40,713 nt of DNA from RGIG7450 sp045648785 (GTDB lineage Bacteria > Bacillota > Clostridia > RUG12999). The stretch is from contig JAZROP010000032.1 of assembly GCA_045648785.1 (NCBI GenBank), positions 1 to 40,713 on the forward strand, given 5' to 3'. The notes under the pieces are model-generated. The model saw only the letters and a list, made by a program, of their open reading frames with translations, was not told the origin of the DNA and ran no database searches. This document shows positions 32,667 to 40,713 of this stretch, in pieces; position 1 is the first letter of the stretch; each line of letters starts with the position of its first letter. Made by a program: the position numbers and the translations under genes.

Positions 32667-33404
32667 AAATTTCGCAATTTTTAATATAATCCCGGCTAAT
32701 CTTAAGGTCAATTTCCGGATCATGCAAATGAGTATCATATTCAGCATGAATCCAACCATCATACCCTTTTCCCGCCATTAACCTTATAACGTTTTCGTTC
32801 ACATCTCCCATTTCGCCCCCTCCAAGTTCGCAGAAACGGAGTCTTTTATGCCATTCATCTGCGGCTTCATCTTTAAAAACATAGTCTTTTACATGAACCG
32901 CCACAATACGGTCAAAATATTTCCCCACAATTTCAAGTGGATTTCCGCCCGCACCTGCAAGATACCCTGTATCTAGTATGAGTCCGGCATCAGGTTAATT
33001 TTTCGAAAAGGTTTCAAGTTGCTGTTGTGTTTCCACTGTTGCTCCAGGATGATTGTGAACTGCCACCTTTACATCATACTTTCCCGTTGCAGCAACATGA
33101 GAATTTGTCTGATGGCAAAAAGTATCAAAATCCTTTGATGTCCAGTCTGCCCAGACATATTTCATACCAAGTGCAGCCGCCCATCGCAGAGTTTCCATTG
33201 GCAATCCACCCATGCAGGTAGAAAATTCCATACCTATATATTTTGCATTTGCCATAAAGGATATAGCTTCAGACTCAGTTCTCGCCTCAACTCTTTCTAT
33301 CTCGTCATAGCCAAGTTTTTTAGTATCATGAGGCGTTTGTTATATCCTTACAAACCTCTGTACCAGACATTAAGTACATAATCAGCAACTCCAACTTTTA
33401 TCAT
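32665..33404 (-). pseudogene. Sugar phosphate isomerase/epimerase pseudogene (xylose isomerase-like TIM barrel)
   Basis: Translated pieces in different frames together give one AP-endonuclease-2/xylose-isomerase-like protein of about 245 residues. From an ATG at 33404 comes MIKVGVADYVLNVWYRG, ending at a TAA. After at least one frame change, the sequence continues as KKLGYDEIERVEARTESEA...GMEFSTCMGG. An in-frame TAA at 32995-32997 then breaks the chain between FSKN and PDAGLILDTGYLAGAGGNP, and the same frame runs on to VAVHVKDY and GYDGWIHAEYDT. Metal-binding Glu, His and Asp motifs of the fold (VAVHNHPG, LILDTGY, AVHVKDY) are still readable, so decay is recent. Intact relatives convert or epimerise sugar phosphates or inositols; the former substrate is unknown. 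Confidence 0.85.
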
Positions 33405-33501
33405 AAAAGGTTCATCCTTTCATTTTTATGTAAATTGTACCATTTTTTTAAAGCTTTCAACACAAAAGTTGCGTATTATTATACACAAATTGTTTTTTTC
33501 A

Positions 33502-33530
33502 TTGATTTAGAAGTTTAAGTGATATATAAT
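33502..33530 (+). promoter_or_regulatory. Promoter of comEC-holA
   Basis: TTGATT, 17-base spacer and TATAAT on the plus strand, about 30 bases before the comEC start. Confidence 0.78.
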
Positions 33531-33559
33531 TAAACTACAACTATACAGGAGGGGTTTTA

Positions 33560-35860
33560 GTGCCGGCAAAAGAAAACAGCATTTTATCAAGAATTCTCTG
33601 TTTCATATGTACAACATATATTCTGGGAATATCCTTGTGCGCTCTGTTGTCACCATCCATCATAGTTGTTACTATCACCGTTTTTGTATTTGCAACTATA
33701 GCTTTGCTTGTCAAACTCCCCCACCGCAGCCTTATAGTTTTAACCTGCATTTCATTTCTCATAGGAACAGCTCAGTTTTATTTTGTTCAGCAGAAATCCG
33801 AAGTTTTTTGTGACCGTTATGTTGGGAGATATGTAACTGTTTCCGGGCAGATTAAGCGTCTGTCGTCAACCAATAGCGGCAAACAAAGTATAACCCTGTC
33901 TGCCAACAGTATTTCCGCACTGGGAAAAACCGAAAACAGGCAACTGTATTTTCTTTTATACACCGATTATGAAAAGGCATTTTCCGTCGGTGAAAAAATT
34001 ACTTTTTCTTCAATTTTTAAGCAACCAAACAAATCAAGCTCGCATGATTTTGATTTTGAACTTTATATGCACGCCAAAAACATATCAGGTTCTTTTTTCA
34101 TTTCATCAGATAAAATTCAAACATCAGTCGGAACCCCTACTTTATATGACAAACTCAGACTCCTTTCCGCTTCACTGGCAAAAAAAGTTCGTGAAAATAT
34201 TGGTGGTGAAGAAGGTGCGGTTGCCTCCGCTATTCTTTTAGGAGATAAATCTGGTTTTACTGATGAACTGACAGACATTTTTACAAAAAGCGGTATAAGT
34301 CATATTGTTGCAGTGTCCGGGATGCATCTTTCCATTCTTATGGCATTTTTCTTTTTACTCGCTGGCAAAACACGACTTCATTACAAAATCAGAAACATTT
34401 TTGGCATAGTAATTGTACTTCTTTATATGACACTCACCGGTTTTACCCCATCGGTAACCCGTGCCGGAATTATGCTTATCTGCACACTTTTCGCTGCAGC
34501 TATTGACAGAAAGGAAGATATTCCTACAAGTTTTTGTATGTCTGCCGCTCTAATTCTTGCACTTAATCCGTACACAATTTACAGCGCAAGCTTTCTTCTT
34601 TCGTACACTGCACTTGGTGGCATACTTATATTTTCAAGTCCCATTTCAGGAAATCTGCCCCGCTTTATCCCCGGGAAAATCAACCTGATAATAGCCGGCT
34701 CACTTTCCGCCATAATATTCACATTCCCGGTTCTGGCTTATATGTTCAACGGCATAAGCACCCTGTCGCTGATAACCAATATTATTGTAATACCTCTTGT
34801 CAGTGTTATATTTATATCTTCGCTGGCTGCATTTCTCCCAGGAATGGCAGGAGTTATTTTCGGTCTTATTCCAAAAGTACTGATAAAAATAATATTACTT
34901 ACCGCCCGTTTTGTTACAAAAATACCTTTTTCGTATATAAGCGTCAAAGACCCGTCATTACTTACTCTGTTATGTTTTGCTGTTTTCGTCCTGTTTTTGT
35001 ATATGTTCCTGACATACAGGAAAATAGGCAAAAAAGGTATGCTTGTCTTTTACGCCACGGTTTTAATCTCTCTTATTTCTTTTGCCATTCCAAGGCTTAC
35101 ACATTCGGTGACATTTTTTGATATAGGGCAAGGCGACTGCGCTCTGATAAATACCCCCTGTGGCAAAACCTGCCTTGTAGATACCGGTCCGGATGGTGAT
35201 GTTGCTCTGGCAACACTAAGGTCTGCAGGAATAAACAAGATTGACATAATTTTTATTTCTCATGCAGATGCAGACCATTCGGGCGCACTTGAAAGTATTG
35301 TTAAGAATTTTCCAACCCATAAGATTGTTTTGCCCCGGTATGACATTTTTGGAGAAAGCGTGACAAAAATTTCCGAAATTGCAACTTCCGCAGGTGCAGA
35401 TGTTGAATTTGCTGACAGCTTTACCACATACAATTTTGATGGCATATTCGCGGCTATACTCTCCCCCGCACGAAATATTATTTACTTCGACGAAAACTCG
35501 GGCAGTCTTGTAATTAATTTTATTATTAAAAACCACAAATTTTTATTTGCCGGAGATATTGACTCACAGACAGAAAGTGTTATAATTAATAGTAGAAAAT
35601 ATGTTGATGCCGATGTGTTAAAGGTTTCCCATCATGGCAGCAAAGACTCAAGCTCAGAATACTTTTTAAACTGCGTGTCAGCCGATTATTCAATAATAAG
35701 CGCCGGCAGGGACAACCACTACGGGCATCCGCATGATGAAACACTTTTACGGCTTAATAATTCAGGAACTAAAATTTTACGGACAGATCTCCACGGTGAT
35801 ATAAAATTTACTATAGATTTATTTGGGAATATGAGGGTGCATTATGAAGCAGACCGCTGA
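33560..35860 (+). CDS. comEC: ComEC/Rec2 DNA-uptake channel
   Basis: 766 residues in the normal three-part layout. An N-terminal membrane and soluble OB-like domain (about 1-190) is followed by the competence membrane domain with many helices (about 210-500; GDKSGFTDELTDIFTKSGISHI, VSGMHLSI and LTGFTPSVTRAG are typical). A C-terminal metallo-beta-lactamase domain (about 515-766) has FFDIGQGDCALI, the metal motif SHADADHSGA and KVSHHGSKDSS. It forms the channel for single-stranded DNA uptake. The start is GTG at 33560, 7 bases after AGGAGG. It overlaps holA by 17 bases. No other competence gene is in the window, so transformability is not shown. Confidence 0.94.
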   Translation: MPAKENSILSRILCFICTTYILGISLCALLSPSIIVVTITVFVFATIALLVKLPHRSLIVLTCISFLIGTAQFYFVQQKSEVFCDRYVGRYVTVSGQIKRLSSTNSGKQSITLSANSISALGKTENRQLYFLLYTDYEKAFSVGEKITFSSIFKQPNKSSSHDFDFELYMHAKNISGSFFISSDKIQTSVGTPTLYDKLRLLSASLAKKVRENIGGEEGAVASAILLGDKSGFTDELTDIFTKSGISHIVAVSGMHLSILMAFFFLLAGKTRLHYKIRNIFGIVIVLLYMTLTGFTPSVTRAGIMLICTLFAAAIDRKEDIPTSFCMSAALILALNPYTIYSASFLLSYTALGGILIFSSPISGNLPRFIPGKINLIIAGSLSAIIFTFPVLAYMFNGISTLSLITNIIVIPLVSVIFISSLAAFLPGMAGVIFGLIPKVLIKIILLTARFVTKIPFSYISVKDPSLLTLLCFAVFVLFLYMFLTYRKIGKKGMLVFYATVLISLISFAIPRLTHSVTFFDIGQGDCALINTPCGKTCLVDTGPDGDVALATLRSAGINKIDIIFISHADADHSGALESIVKNFPTHKIVLPRYDIFGESVTKISEIATSAGADVEFADSFTTYNFDGIFAAILSPARNIIYFDENSGSLVINFIIKNHKFLFAGDIDSQTESVIINSRKYVDADVLKVSHHGSKDSSSEYFLNCVSADYSIISAGRDNHYGHPHDETLLRLNNSGTKILRTDLHGDIKFTIDLFGNMRVHYEADR

Positions 35861-36857
35861 TAACACAAAGATAATAAAAGAAAAAATATCTGCAGCCGAT
35901 TTTAAGGGGCTTTTTATTTTCACAGGCGAAGAGGATTTCGCGCGCCGTGCAGCCGTTAATGCTTTTATACAGCATTTTGAGAAGGACCCTCTCTTTCAGC
36001 TTAATATGCATATTTTCGACGGAAAGGAAACTCCGGCAGAGAAAATTTTTGAAGCCGCCGAGGCTCTGCCCGTTATGAGTGAGGAAAAGCTGATAGTTAT
36101 AAAAAATAGCGGCATTTTCAAATCTACCTCGGAATCTCAGAAAAAGATTTTCACCGAACTTTTTGACAATATGCCTGACTTTTTATCTTTGGTATTTGAT
36201 GAGGATGAAATTGACGGCAGAAATGCTCTGCTTAAAAAAGCAAAAGCTGCCGGAATTTTTGCAGAATTCAAATATAAAACCCACGCGGAGCTTGTAACCT
36301 ATTGCGGAAAAGCTTTTGCAAAAGAAGGTATCGCCATCTCGCCTGATGTATTAAGCAAATTCGTTTTTTCCTGTGACGAAGGGCTGACAAGTATAAACGC
36401 TGAAATGGACAAGCTTACCGCCTACGCAATGGATAAGAAAAGTGTCACTGAAGAGGATGTTGATGCTATTGTTAAAAAGTCTCTTAAAAGCAGAGTTTTC
36501 GAAATGCTTGATGCTATGATTGAGGGTAAAGCAATGGTTTATACCATGTTAGAAGAAATGAAGATATGCCGCGAAGCCCCCATAAAAATTCTGGTGCTTA
36601 TCGGCAGACAAGCCTCAATGCTTAATAAAACAAGAATACTGCTTGATTCCGGTTCAAACGACATTGCCGCTCAGCTTGGCCTCAAACCATTCATCGCACA
36701 AAAATATATTGCCCAGGCAAGACGGCTTACTTCTGAAAGGGCAAAAAATCTCATAGATAAATGTCTCAACGCAGACTACTCAATAAAATCGGGTGAACTC
36801 TCCGATTGGGCAGCACTTGAACTGCTTGTGGCAGATATTACTTCGGAAAGATATTAA
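35844..36857 (+). CDS. holA: DNA polymerase III delta subunit
   Basis: 337-residue clamp-loader subunit that opens the sliding clamp. The N-terminal region GLFIFTGEEDFARRAAVNAF fits the degenerate AAA+ P-loop of HolA, followed by KLIVIKNSG and the middle stretch YCGKAFAKEGIAISPDVLSKFVFSCDEGLTSINAEMDKL. The C-terminal helical collar has ILVLIGRQASMLNKTRILL and LGLKPFIAQKYIAQARRL. The ATG lies inside the end of comEC with GAGGGT upstream; the comEC-holA pair is common in Firmicutes. Confidence 0.95.
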   Translation: MKQTADNTKIIKEKISAADFKGLFIFTGEEDFARRAAVNAFIQHFEKDPLFQLNMHIFDGKETPAEKIFEAAEALPVMSEEKLIVIKNSGIFKSTSESQKKIFTELFDNMPDFLSLVFDEDEIDGRNALLKKAKAAGIFAEFKYKTHAELVTYCGKAFAKEGIAISPDVLSKFVFSCDEGLTSINAEMDKLTAYAMDKKSVTEEDVDAIVKKSLKSRVFEMLDAMIEGKAMVYTMLEEMKICREAPIKILVLIGRQASMLNKTRILLDSGSNDIAAQLGLKPFIAQKYIAQARRLTSERAKNLIDKCLNADYSIKSGELSDWAALELLVADITSERY

Positions 36858-36860
36858 AGA

Positions 36861-37006
36861 GTTTTATTCGCCTGACGGCGAGTTGTATTTGCTTTGTCGT
36901 GATATTTGCTGCGCAAGTGGTATTGCCTTCGGCAGTTAATATGGCGAATAAAATAAAACTGAAACCGCAGGTTTCAATACCACTTTCACGAATGTGAAAA
37001 TATCAC
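36861..37006 (+). repeat. Array of small hairpins with long-range pairing, upstream of the S23-type gene
   Basis: Four short units follow one another from 36866: ATTCGCCTGACGGCGAGT, ATTTGCTTTGTCGTG, ATTTGCTGCGCAAGTGG and ATTGCCTTCGGCAGT. Most can fold into a tiny hairpin of the form TTtGCn..nGCaA. An outer 11-bp perfect inverted repeat (36862-36872 with 36943-36953) encloses them. Two further hairpins follow (GAAACC-GCA-GGTTTC at 36961-36975; TTTCAC-GAAT-GTGAAA at 36984-36999). Alternative long-range arms pair 36899-36907 with 36998-37006 and 36917-36925 with 36975-36983. It ends about 28 bases before the start codon. Dispersed repeat, structured leader or mobile-element end are all possible. 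Confidence 0.7.
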
Positions 37007-37034
37007 TTAAAACTCAAAACAGGAGAAATTTATT

Positions 37035-37385
37035 ATGGCAGACAGTATATTAAGAAATAAATCAAAAGCCTTTTCCAAAGACATAGTTTTTCTATGCAGA
37101 GAAATTAAAAACAACCATAAAGAGGCTGTTCTGGCAAATCAGCTATTAAAGTCAGGAACATCAATCGGTGCAAATCTGCACGAAGCACAATATGCGCAAA
37201 GCACCAACGATTTTATTTCAAAGCTTGAGATTGCGCAAAAAGAATGTTATGAAACAGAGTATTGGTTGGAACTCTTATTTGAAACAGATTGTATTAACGC
37301 AGAAAAATATAAAAAACTTCAAAATGACTGCGGTGCAATCCGCAGAATGCTTATTTCCTCATTAAAAACTGTTAAATCAAAGTAA
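37035..37385 (+). CDS. Four-helix-bundle protein (23S rRNA-intervening-sequence, S23 family)
   Basis: 116 residues, all helical, with the family pattern: LRNKSKAFSKDIVFLCREI, then LANQLLKSGTSIGANLHEAQYAQS, FISKLEIAQKECYETEYWLELL and a final helix. The family was first seen in intervening sequences of 23S rRNA genes and is related in fold to the Avd protein of diversity-generating retroelements. Its biochemical role is unknown; nucleic-acid binding is suspected. AGGAGA lies about 8 bases before the ATG. It follows the hairpin array and is convergent with the leucine-rich-repeat gene. No rRNA, reverse transcriptase or variable repeat is nearby. Confidence 0.9.
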   Translation: MADSILRNKSKAFSKDIVFLCREIKNNHKEAVLANQLLKSGTSIGANLHEAQYAQSTNDFISKLEIAQKECYETEYWLELLFETDCINAEKYKKLQNDCGAIRRMLISSLKTVKSK

Positions 37386-37410
37386 AAAGGAGCGACTTTG
37401 TCGCTCCTTT
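37386..37410. terminator. Shared bidirectional terminator, S23-type gene and LRR gene
   Basis: AAAGGAGCGAC and GTCGCTCCTTT pair perfectly over 11 bp around TTT, directly after the S23-type stop codon and 4 bases from the LRR stop. A and T runs flank the stem. Confidence 0.9.
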
Positions 37411-37414
37411 AGTT

Positions 37415-38854
37415 TTATAAATCTATTCTTTCATCGGGCGCTATTGGCTGATAATTATACCACGCAAACACCTTTGCATAAGATGCTCCGTCAACTTTGG
37501 TGATATCAATATTTGCCCTTCCGTCACTGCCTATCACAGCCTTGTCCATACCAAGCATTTTGCCGTTTGCGCTGTAGATTCCGACATACGCATAATCTGT
37601 GTCAAGAGTCTGCCTGTCAAGTTTTATCGCAAATGACCAATCGGTTGTTTTGTCGGTTTTTGTTATGGAAATGGTGTTTGTAATGGCATTTTTATGGAAT
37701 AACGGTGAATTGTAGTTTATGGTAGCAGACGTTAATCTTGTATTATCACTGCCTATATCTATCTCCGCCCAGTCCACCGCACTTCCTGCATATTCAACTT
37801 TTGAAAGCCTGTTGCACCAGTAAAACGCAGAGTTGCCTATGGTGGTTACGCTGTCAGGAATGGTGACGCTTGTAAGGCTGGTGCAACTGGAAAACGCCCA
37901 GTCGCCAATGGTGGTTACGCTGTCAGGTATGGTGACGCTTGCAAGGCTGTCGCAATCTTCAAACGCACAGGCGCCAATTGTGGTTACACTGTCGGGTATG
38001 GTGACGCTTGCAAGGCTGTCGCAATCTCCAAACGCATAGGAGCCAATGGTGGTTACATTGTCACCTATGGTGACGCTTGTAAGGCTGGTGCAACTGGAAA
38101 ACGCAAAGTCACCAATGGAGAGCACACTGTCACCTATGGTGACGCTTGTAAGGCTGTCGCAATTATAAAACGCATAGGCGTTAATTGTAAAAACCCCTTC
38201 CGGAATTACAAGGTCTGTTACAAGCTTACCGTTTAAATATAAATCCGCACCATAACAAAGCGGATTGCTGTAGGAGTAGCTGAAAAACTTAATTTTGCAC
38301 CATGCAGAAATATCGGTTATATTTACTTTGTTTAAATTGCCACAACCACTAAATGCATAACTGTCAATTGTGGTTACGCTGTCAGGTATGGTTATACTTG
38401 TAAGGCTTGTGCAATTTTCAAACGCACGGTAGTCAATTTTCGTTACGCTGTCAGGTATGGTGTAGTTTGCACATTCACTTGCCTTTGGAAAGCAATACAG
38501 TTCCGTCTTGTTTTTGTTAAAAAGTACACCGATACTGTCGGAAGATAAGTTTTTGTTACCCGCATCTACCGATATCGAAACAAGGTTTGTGCAACCGTCA
38601 AACGCACTCCCGGAAATTCCGTTAGCGCCACTTCCGATTTTCACAGTTTTTACAAGCTGGGCAAAATCTTCCCAGGGAGCAGGATAACCTCCCCAACCCG
38701 TACCGCTTATTGTGAGCAGACCGTCACTGTCCAGCGTGTATGTAAGGGCACCATAATCGCCACTCGCAATAATGTCCGCCGCACTTGCCGAAAGCATATT
38801 TAATCCAAATAATAAAACTGTGATTGTTATAATTGATAAAACTAATTTTTTCAT
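37415..38854 (-). CDS. Secreted BspA-type leucine-rich-repeat protein
   Basis: About 479 residues with a signal peptide (MKKLVLSIITITVLLFGLNM..., cleavage after ASA near 25). About eight LRR_5/BspA repeats of 23 residues lie at about 125-380, with the consensus TIPDSVTTIGxxAFxxCxSLTSV; two are separated by a longer insertion containing WCKIKFFSYS. A C-terminal beta-rich domain of about 95 residues ends in the chain, with no sorting signal or SLH domain. Such proteins bind host or bacterial surfaces, but the ligand here is unknown. The open frame extends to 38887, but AAGGAG is 7 bases before the ATG at 38854, and only that start gives a normal signal peptide. Confidence 0.9.
   Translation of the reverse strand: MKKLVLSIITITVLLFGLNMLSASAADIIASGDYGALTYTLDSDGLLTISGTGWGGYPAPWEDFAQLVKTVKIGSGANGISGSAFDGCTNLVSISVDAGNKNLSSDSIGVLFNKNKTELYCFPKASECANYTIPDSVTKIDYRAFENCTSLTSITIPDSVTTIDSYAFSGCGNLNKVNITDISAWCKIKFFSYSYSNPLCYGADLYLNGKLVTDLVIPEGVFTINAYAFYNCDSLTSVTIGDSVLSIGDFAFSSCTSLTSVTIGDNVTTIGSYAFGDCDSLASVTIPDSVTTIGACAFEDCDSLASVTIPDSVTTIGDWAFSSCTSLTSVTIPDSVTTIGNSAFYWCNRLSKVEYAGSAVDWAEIDIGSDNTRLTSATINYNSPLFHKNAITNTISITKTDKTTDWSFAIKLDRQTLDTDYAYVGIYSANGKMLGMDKAVIGSDGRANIDITKVDGASYAKVFAWYNYQPIAPDERIDL
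37836..38200 (-). repeat. Tandem 69-bp repeats inside the LRR gene
   Basis: About five consecutive 69-base units, each coding one 23-residue LRR, remain very similar at DNA level, including shared wobble positions such as GGTGACGCTTG and GGTGGTTACxCTGTC on the plus strand. This indicates recent duplication or recombination between units. Confidence 0.9.
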
Positions 38855-38873
38855 TTTGATGCTCCTTCCAATG

Positions 38874-39500
38874 TCACACATCCACAAATTTTTCTCCCGT
38901 TTTTATCGGTGTTACCACGCCGAGGGAAATTTCTGTCATTTCCTTTATAAACTTTTCTCCTCCACCTGATGGAACGCAGACGGTGAATGTCACCGCATCT
39001 GTATAGGCTATATCCTCTATTATGTACTCGCTTTCTTTAAGCGAGTATTCTATTTTTCCCGCCAGGGTATAATCGGCAGTTACTGAGTAAATATCACACA
39101 GTTTCCGGGTTACGGGAATGGCATTTTCTATACCTTCGGAAGCGCTTTTGCCATAGGCGTGAACAAGCCCTCCTGTGCCTAAAAGAGTTCCGCCAAAGTA
39201 ACGGGTTACAACCACTATCATATCGGTCAGACCCCGTTTTCTTATGGCATCAAGCACCGGCATACCTGCTGTTCCCGACGGTTCACCATCGTCACTGTAC
39301 CTTTGAATATTATTTTCACGGACAACATAGGCGTAAACATTGTGTCTTGCATCCGAGTATTTTTTCTTGACTGCATTTAAAAATTCAAGTGCTTTTTCTT
39401 CCGTTTCCACCGGATAAACATTGGCGATAAAGCGGGATTTTCTGTCCTCATATTCGGCAAAGCCGCGTTGTCGTATGGTTTTATATTCCGTACTGCTCAT
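38874..39500 (-). CDS. YigZ/IMPACT family protein
   Basis: 208 residues with the UPF0029/IMPACT N-terminal domain: KSRFIANVYPVETEEKALEFL, then ARHNVYAYVV, the signature YSDDGEPSGTAGMPVL (about 70-85) and VVVTRYFGGTLLGTGGLVHAYG (about 97-118). The C-terminal ferredoxin-like DUF1949 domain follows. The bacterial function is not settled; ribosome or RNA binding is suspected, and the eukaryotic relative controls Gcn2. The ATG overlaps the end of hflX by 20 bases, so the two are co-transcribed. Confidence 0.93.
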   Translation of the reverse strand: MSSTEYKTIRQRGFAEYEDRKSRFIANVYPVETEEKALEFLNAVKKKYSDARHNVYAYVVRENNIQRYSDDGEPSGTAGMPVLDAIRKRGLTDMIVVVTRYFGGTLLGTGGLVHAYGKSASEGIENAIPVTRKLCDIYSVTADYTLAGKIEYSLKESEYIIEDIAYTDAVTFTVCVPSGGGEKFIKEMTEISLGVVTPIKTGEKFVDV

Positions 39501-40713
39501 ATTTGTGCACCGCTTTCCCTTCTATATCAGCCATAATTTTTATTCCCTCCGCAAGATATTCTTCCGAAATAAGTTTTCCGTCCACTCTTATCATAGATGC
39601 CACTCCCGATTTATCATAAGGAATAAGCAACTTCATTCTTTTGAACGGATAGGGAATTTTTATGGCTATAAGCTTTAACAGCTCTTCAACCCCCTGCCCC
39701 GTCTCTGCCGAAACATAAATATTATCCTCATCCGATTTAAAGCTGCCGTCCGCAAGGTCACATTTGTTGTAAACATTTATTTTGGGGATTTCACTGCATC
39801 CAAGAGAGGTTAAAATATCCTCCGACACTTCGCGGTGAATTTTATACTCGGGGTTTGAAAAATCTATAACATTTAAGATAACATCGGCATAAACTGCCTC
39901 TTCAAGAGTGGATTTAAATGCGTTTATAAGATGGTGAGGCAATTTTCTGATAAATCCTACCGTATCAATTAAAAGTACCTCTCTGTCATCTGGCAGAGTT
40001 AGTGCACGGGAAGTTGTATCAAGCGTGGCAAAAAGCTTGTTTTCTGCCAGAACTCCCGCATCTGTCAGATAATTCATAAGCGTGGATTTGCCGGCATTGG
40101 TGTATCCTACAAGTGAAACAGTGAGTACACCATCTTTTTTTCGTCTGTCTCTTGCATATCCGCGCCTCTTTTCAACTTCTTTAAGTTCTGAAAGAAGATG
40201 GGAAATACGCGTTCTGATATGCCGTCTGTCCGACTCTAACTTTGTTTCACCCGGGCCTCTGGTGCCTATTCCTCCGCCAAGACGGGAAAGTGCCTGTCCC
40301 ATACCTGTAAGTCTGGGAAGCATATATTTAAGCTGAGCAAGCTCAACCTGAAGTTTGCCTTCTTTTGACATTGCACGGGACGCAAAAATGTCCAGGATAA
40401 GCGTGGACCTGTCAATTACCCTTATTCCCACAGCATCCTCAATGTTTTTCTGTTGTGACCCTGTCAGTTCATCATCAAATATAACAAGGTTTGCCTCGTT
40501 TATTTCGCAAAGCTCTTTAAGCTCCTCAAGCTTACCACTACCGAGATATGTGGCAACATCGGGAGCCTCTTTCGGCTGCAAAATGCTTGCAACCACTTCT
40601 GCACCTGCTGTTTTGGCAAGTTCTGCAAGTTCTAAGATGGTCGCATCGTCAGAAAATTCATTATTTATTCTGCCGGACACTATTCCGGCAAGTACTGCTC
40701 TTTCCTCAGCCAA
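39481..40713 (-). CDS. hflX: GTPase HflX, partial (N-terminus beyond right edge)
   Basis: Ribosome-associated GTPase that splits stalled 70S ribosomes. 410 residues are visible. The N-terminal glycine-rich HflX domain includes ATYLGSGKLEEL and the RRGPGETKLE-type motif (GGGIGTRGPGETKLESDRRHI), followed by a coiled linker. The G domain has G1 GYTNAGKST, G3 DTVGFIRKLPHHLI, G4 NKCD and G5 VSAETG. The first in-window codon is TTG, but homologues have further residues before ERAVL, so the true start is probably outside the window. It overlaps yigZ. Confidence 0.94.
   Translation of the reverse strand: MAEERAVLAGIVSGRINNEFSDDATILELAELAKTAGAEVVASILQPKEAPDVATYLGSGKLEELKELCEINEANLVIFDDELTGSQQKNIEDAVGIRVIDRSTLILDIFASRAMSKEGKLQVELAQLKYMLPRLTGMGQALSRLGGGIGTRGPGETKLESDRRHIRTRISHLLSELKEVEKRRGYARDRRKKDGVLTVSLVGYTNAGKSTLMNYLTDAGVLAENKLFATLDTTSRALTLPDDREVLLIDTVGFIRKLPHHLINAFKSTLEEAVYADVILNVIDFSNPEYKIHREVSEDILTSLGCSEIPKINVYNKCDLADGSFKSDEDNIYVSAETGQGVEELLKLIAIKIPYPFKRMKLLIPYDKSGVASMIRVDGKLISEEYLAEGIKIMADIEGKAVHKYEQYGI

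Noticed and set aside
32638..32781. Plus-strand 47-codon frame (MKKVLFRVLL start) downstream of the orphan promoter
   Set aside because: No ribosome binding site, and most of it is antisense to the isomerase pseudogene. The hydrophobic start looks fortuitous.
37833..38039. Repetitive plus-strand frame and CRISPR-like direct repeats
   Set aside because: The periodicity is the 69-base LRR coding unit on the minus strand; there are no unique spacers and no cas genes.

Overview
The window reads as chromosomal DNA of a low-GC Gram-positive anaerobe of the class Clostridia. The support is an oxygen-sensitive pyruvate formate-lyase with its activase, an S-layer-homology (SLH) surface protein, a CarD regulator, a bacterial-type ProS with an editing insertion, TPP and ZTP riboswitches, AGGAGG-type ribosome binding sites and many TTGACA/TATAAT promoters. 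Genus cannot be fixed from the sequence. Most of the window is ordinary and densely packed; no prophage, transposase, CRISPR array or rRNA was found.

Layout. 1-1804 (minus): a TPP-riboswitch-controlled thiamine salvage operon, thiM-thiE-HAD phosphatase, running off the left edge. 1834-2480 (minus): a tRNA cluster, Val-Asp-Phe-Gly, then a terminator, then Cys, driven by a consensus promoter below a 46-bp A/T tract. 2497-11623 (minus): a long operon from one promoter. It holds a surface-polysaccharide module (capD/pglF-like dehydratase, lipoprotein, BY-kinase, CpsB phosphatase), then DUF2156, GNAT, DJ-1/PfpI, CPBP protease and hslO. 11638-17277 (minus): peptidase U32, galT, galK, a frameshifted vanZ-like gene and an ABC exporter. 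17302-20952: a 1177-residue SLH protein with its own promoter and terminator. 21027-22246 (plus): a secreted protein with two tandem stalk-type domains.

22229-25326 (minus): pflB-pflA under a ZTP riboswitch. 25331-29597 (minus): carD-ispD-ispF-proS-mrp from one consensus promoter. 29688-31094 (plus): a DUF3343 plus class-V aminotransferase pair of the selenium/sulfur-trafficking type. 31090-32428 (minus): the beta subunit of a sodium-pumping decarboxylase and a 42-residue OadG-like subunit, without an alpha subunit nearby. 32343-32664: a regulatory intergenic region with a dyad operator and a promoter facing the other way. 32665-33404: a decayed sugar-phosphate isomerase pseudogene. 33502-36857 (plus): comEC-holA. 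36861-37385: an array of small hairpins followed by a four-helix-bundle (S23-type) protein. 37415-40713 (minus): a BspA-type leucine-rich-repeat secreted protein, yigZ and a partial hflX.

The least explained parts are the micro-hairpin array in front of the S23-type gene, the A7 slippery site splitting vanZ, the operator/promoter region at 32456-32611, the HAD gene lacking the nucleophilic Asp, and the DUF3343 gene whose best-placed start codon would be ATA. All calls were made by eye without database searches.
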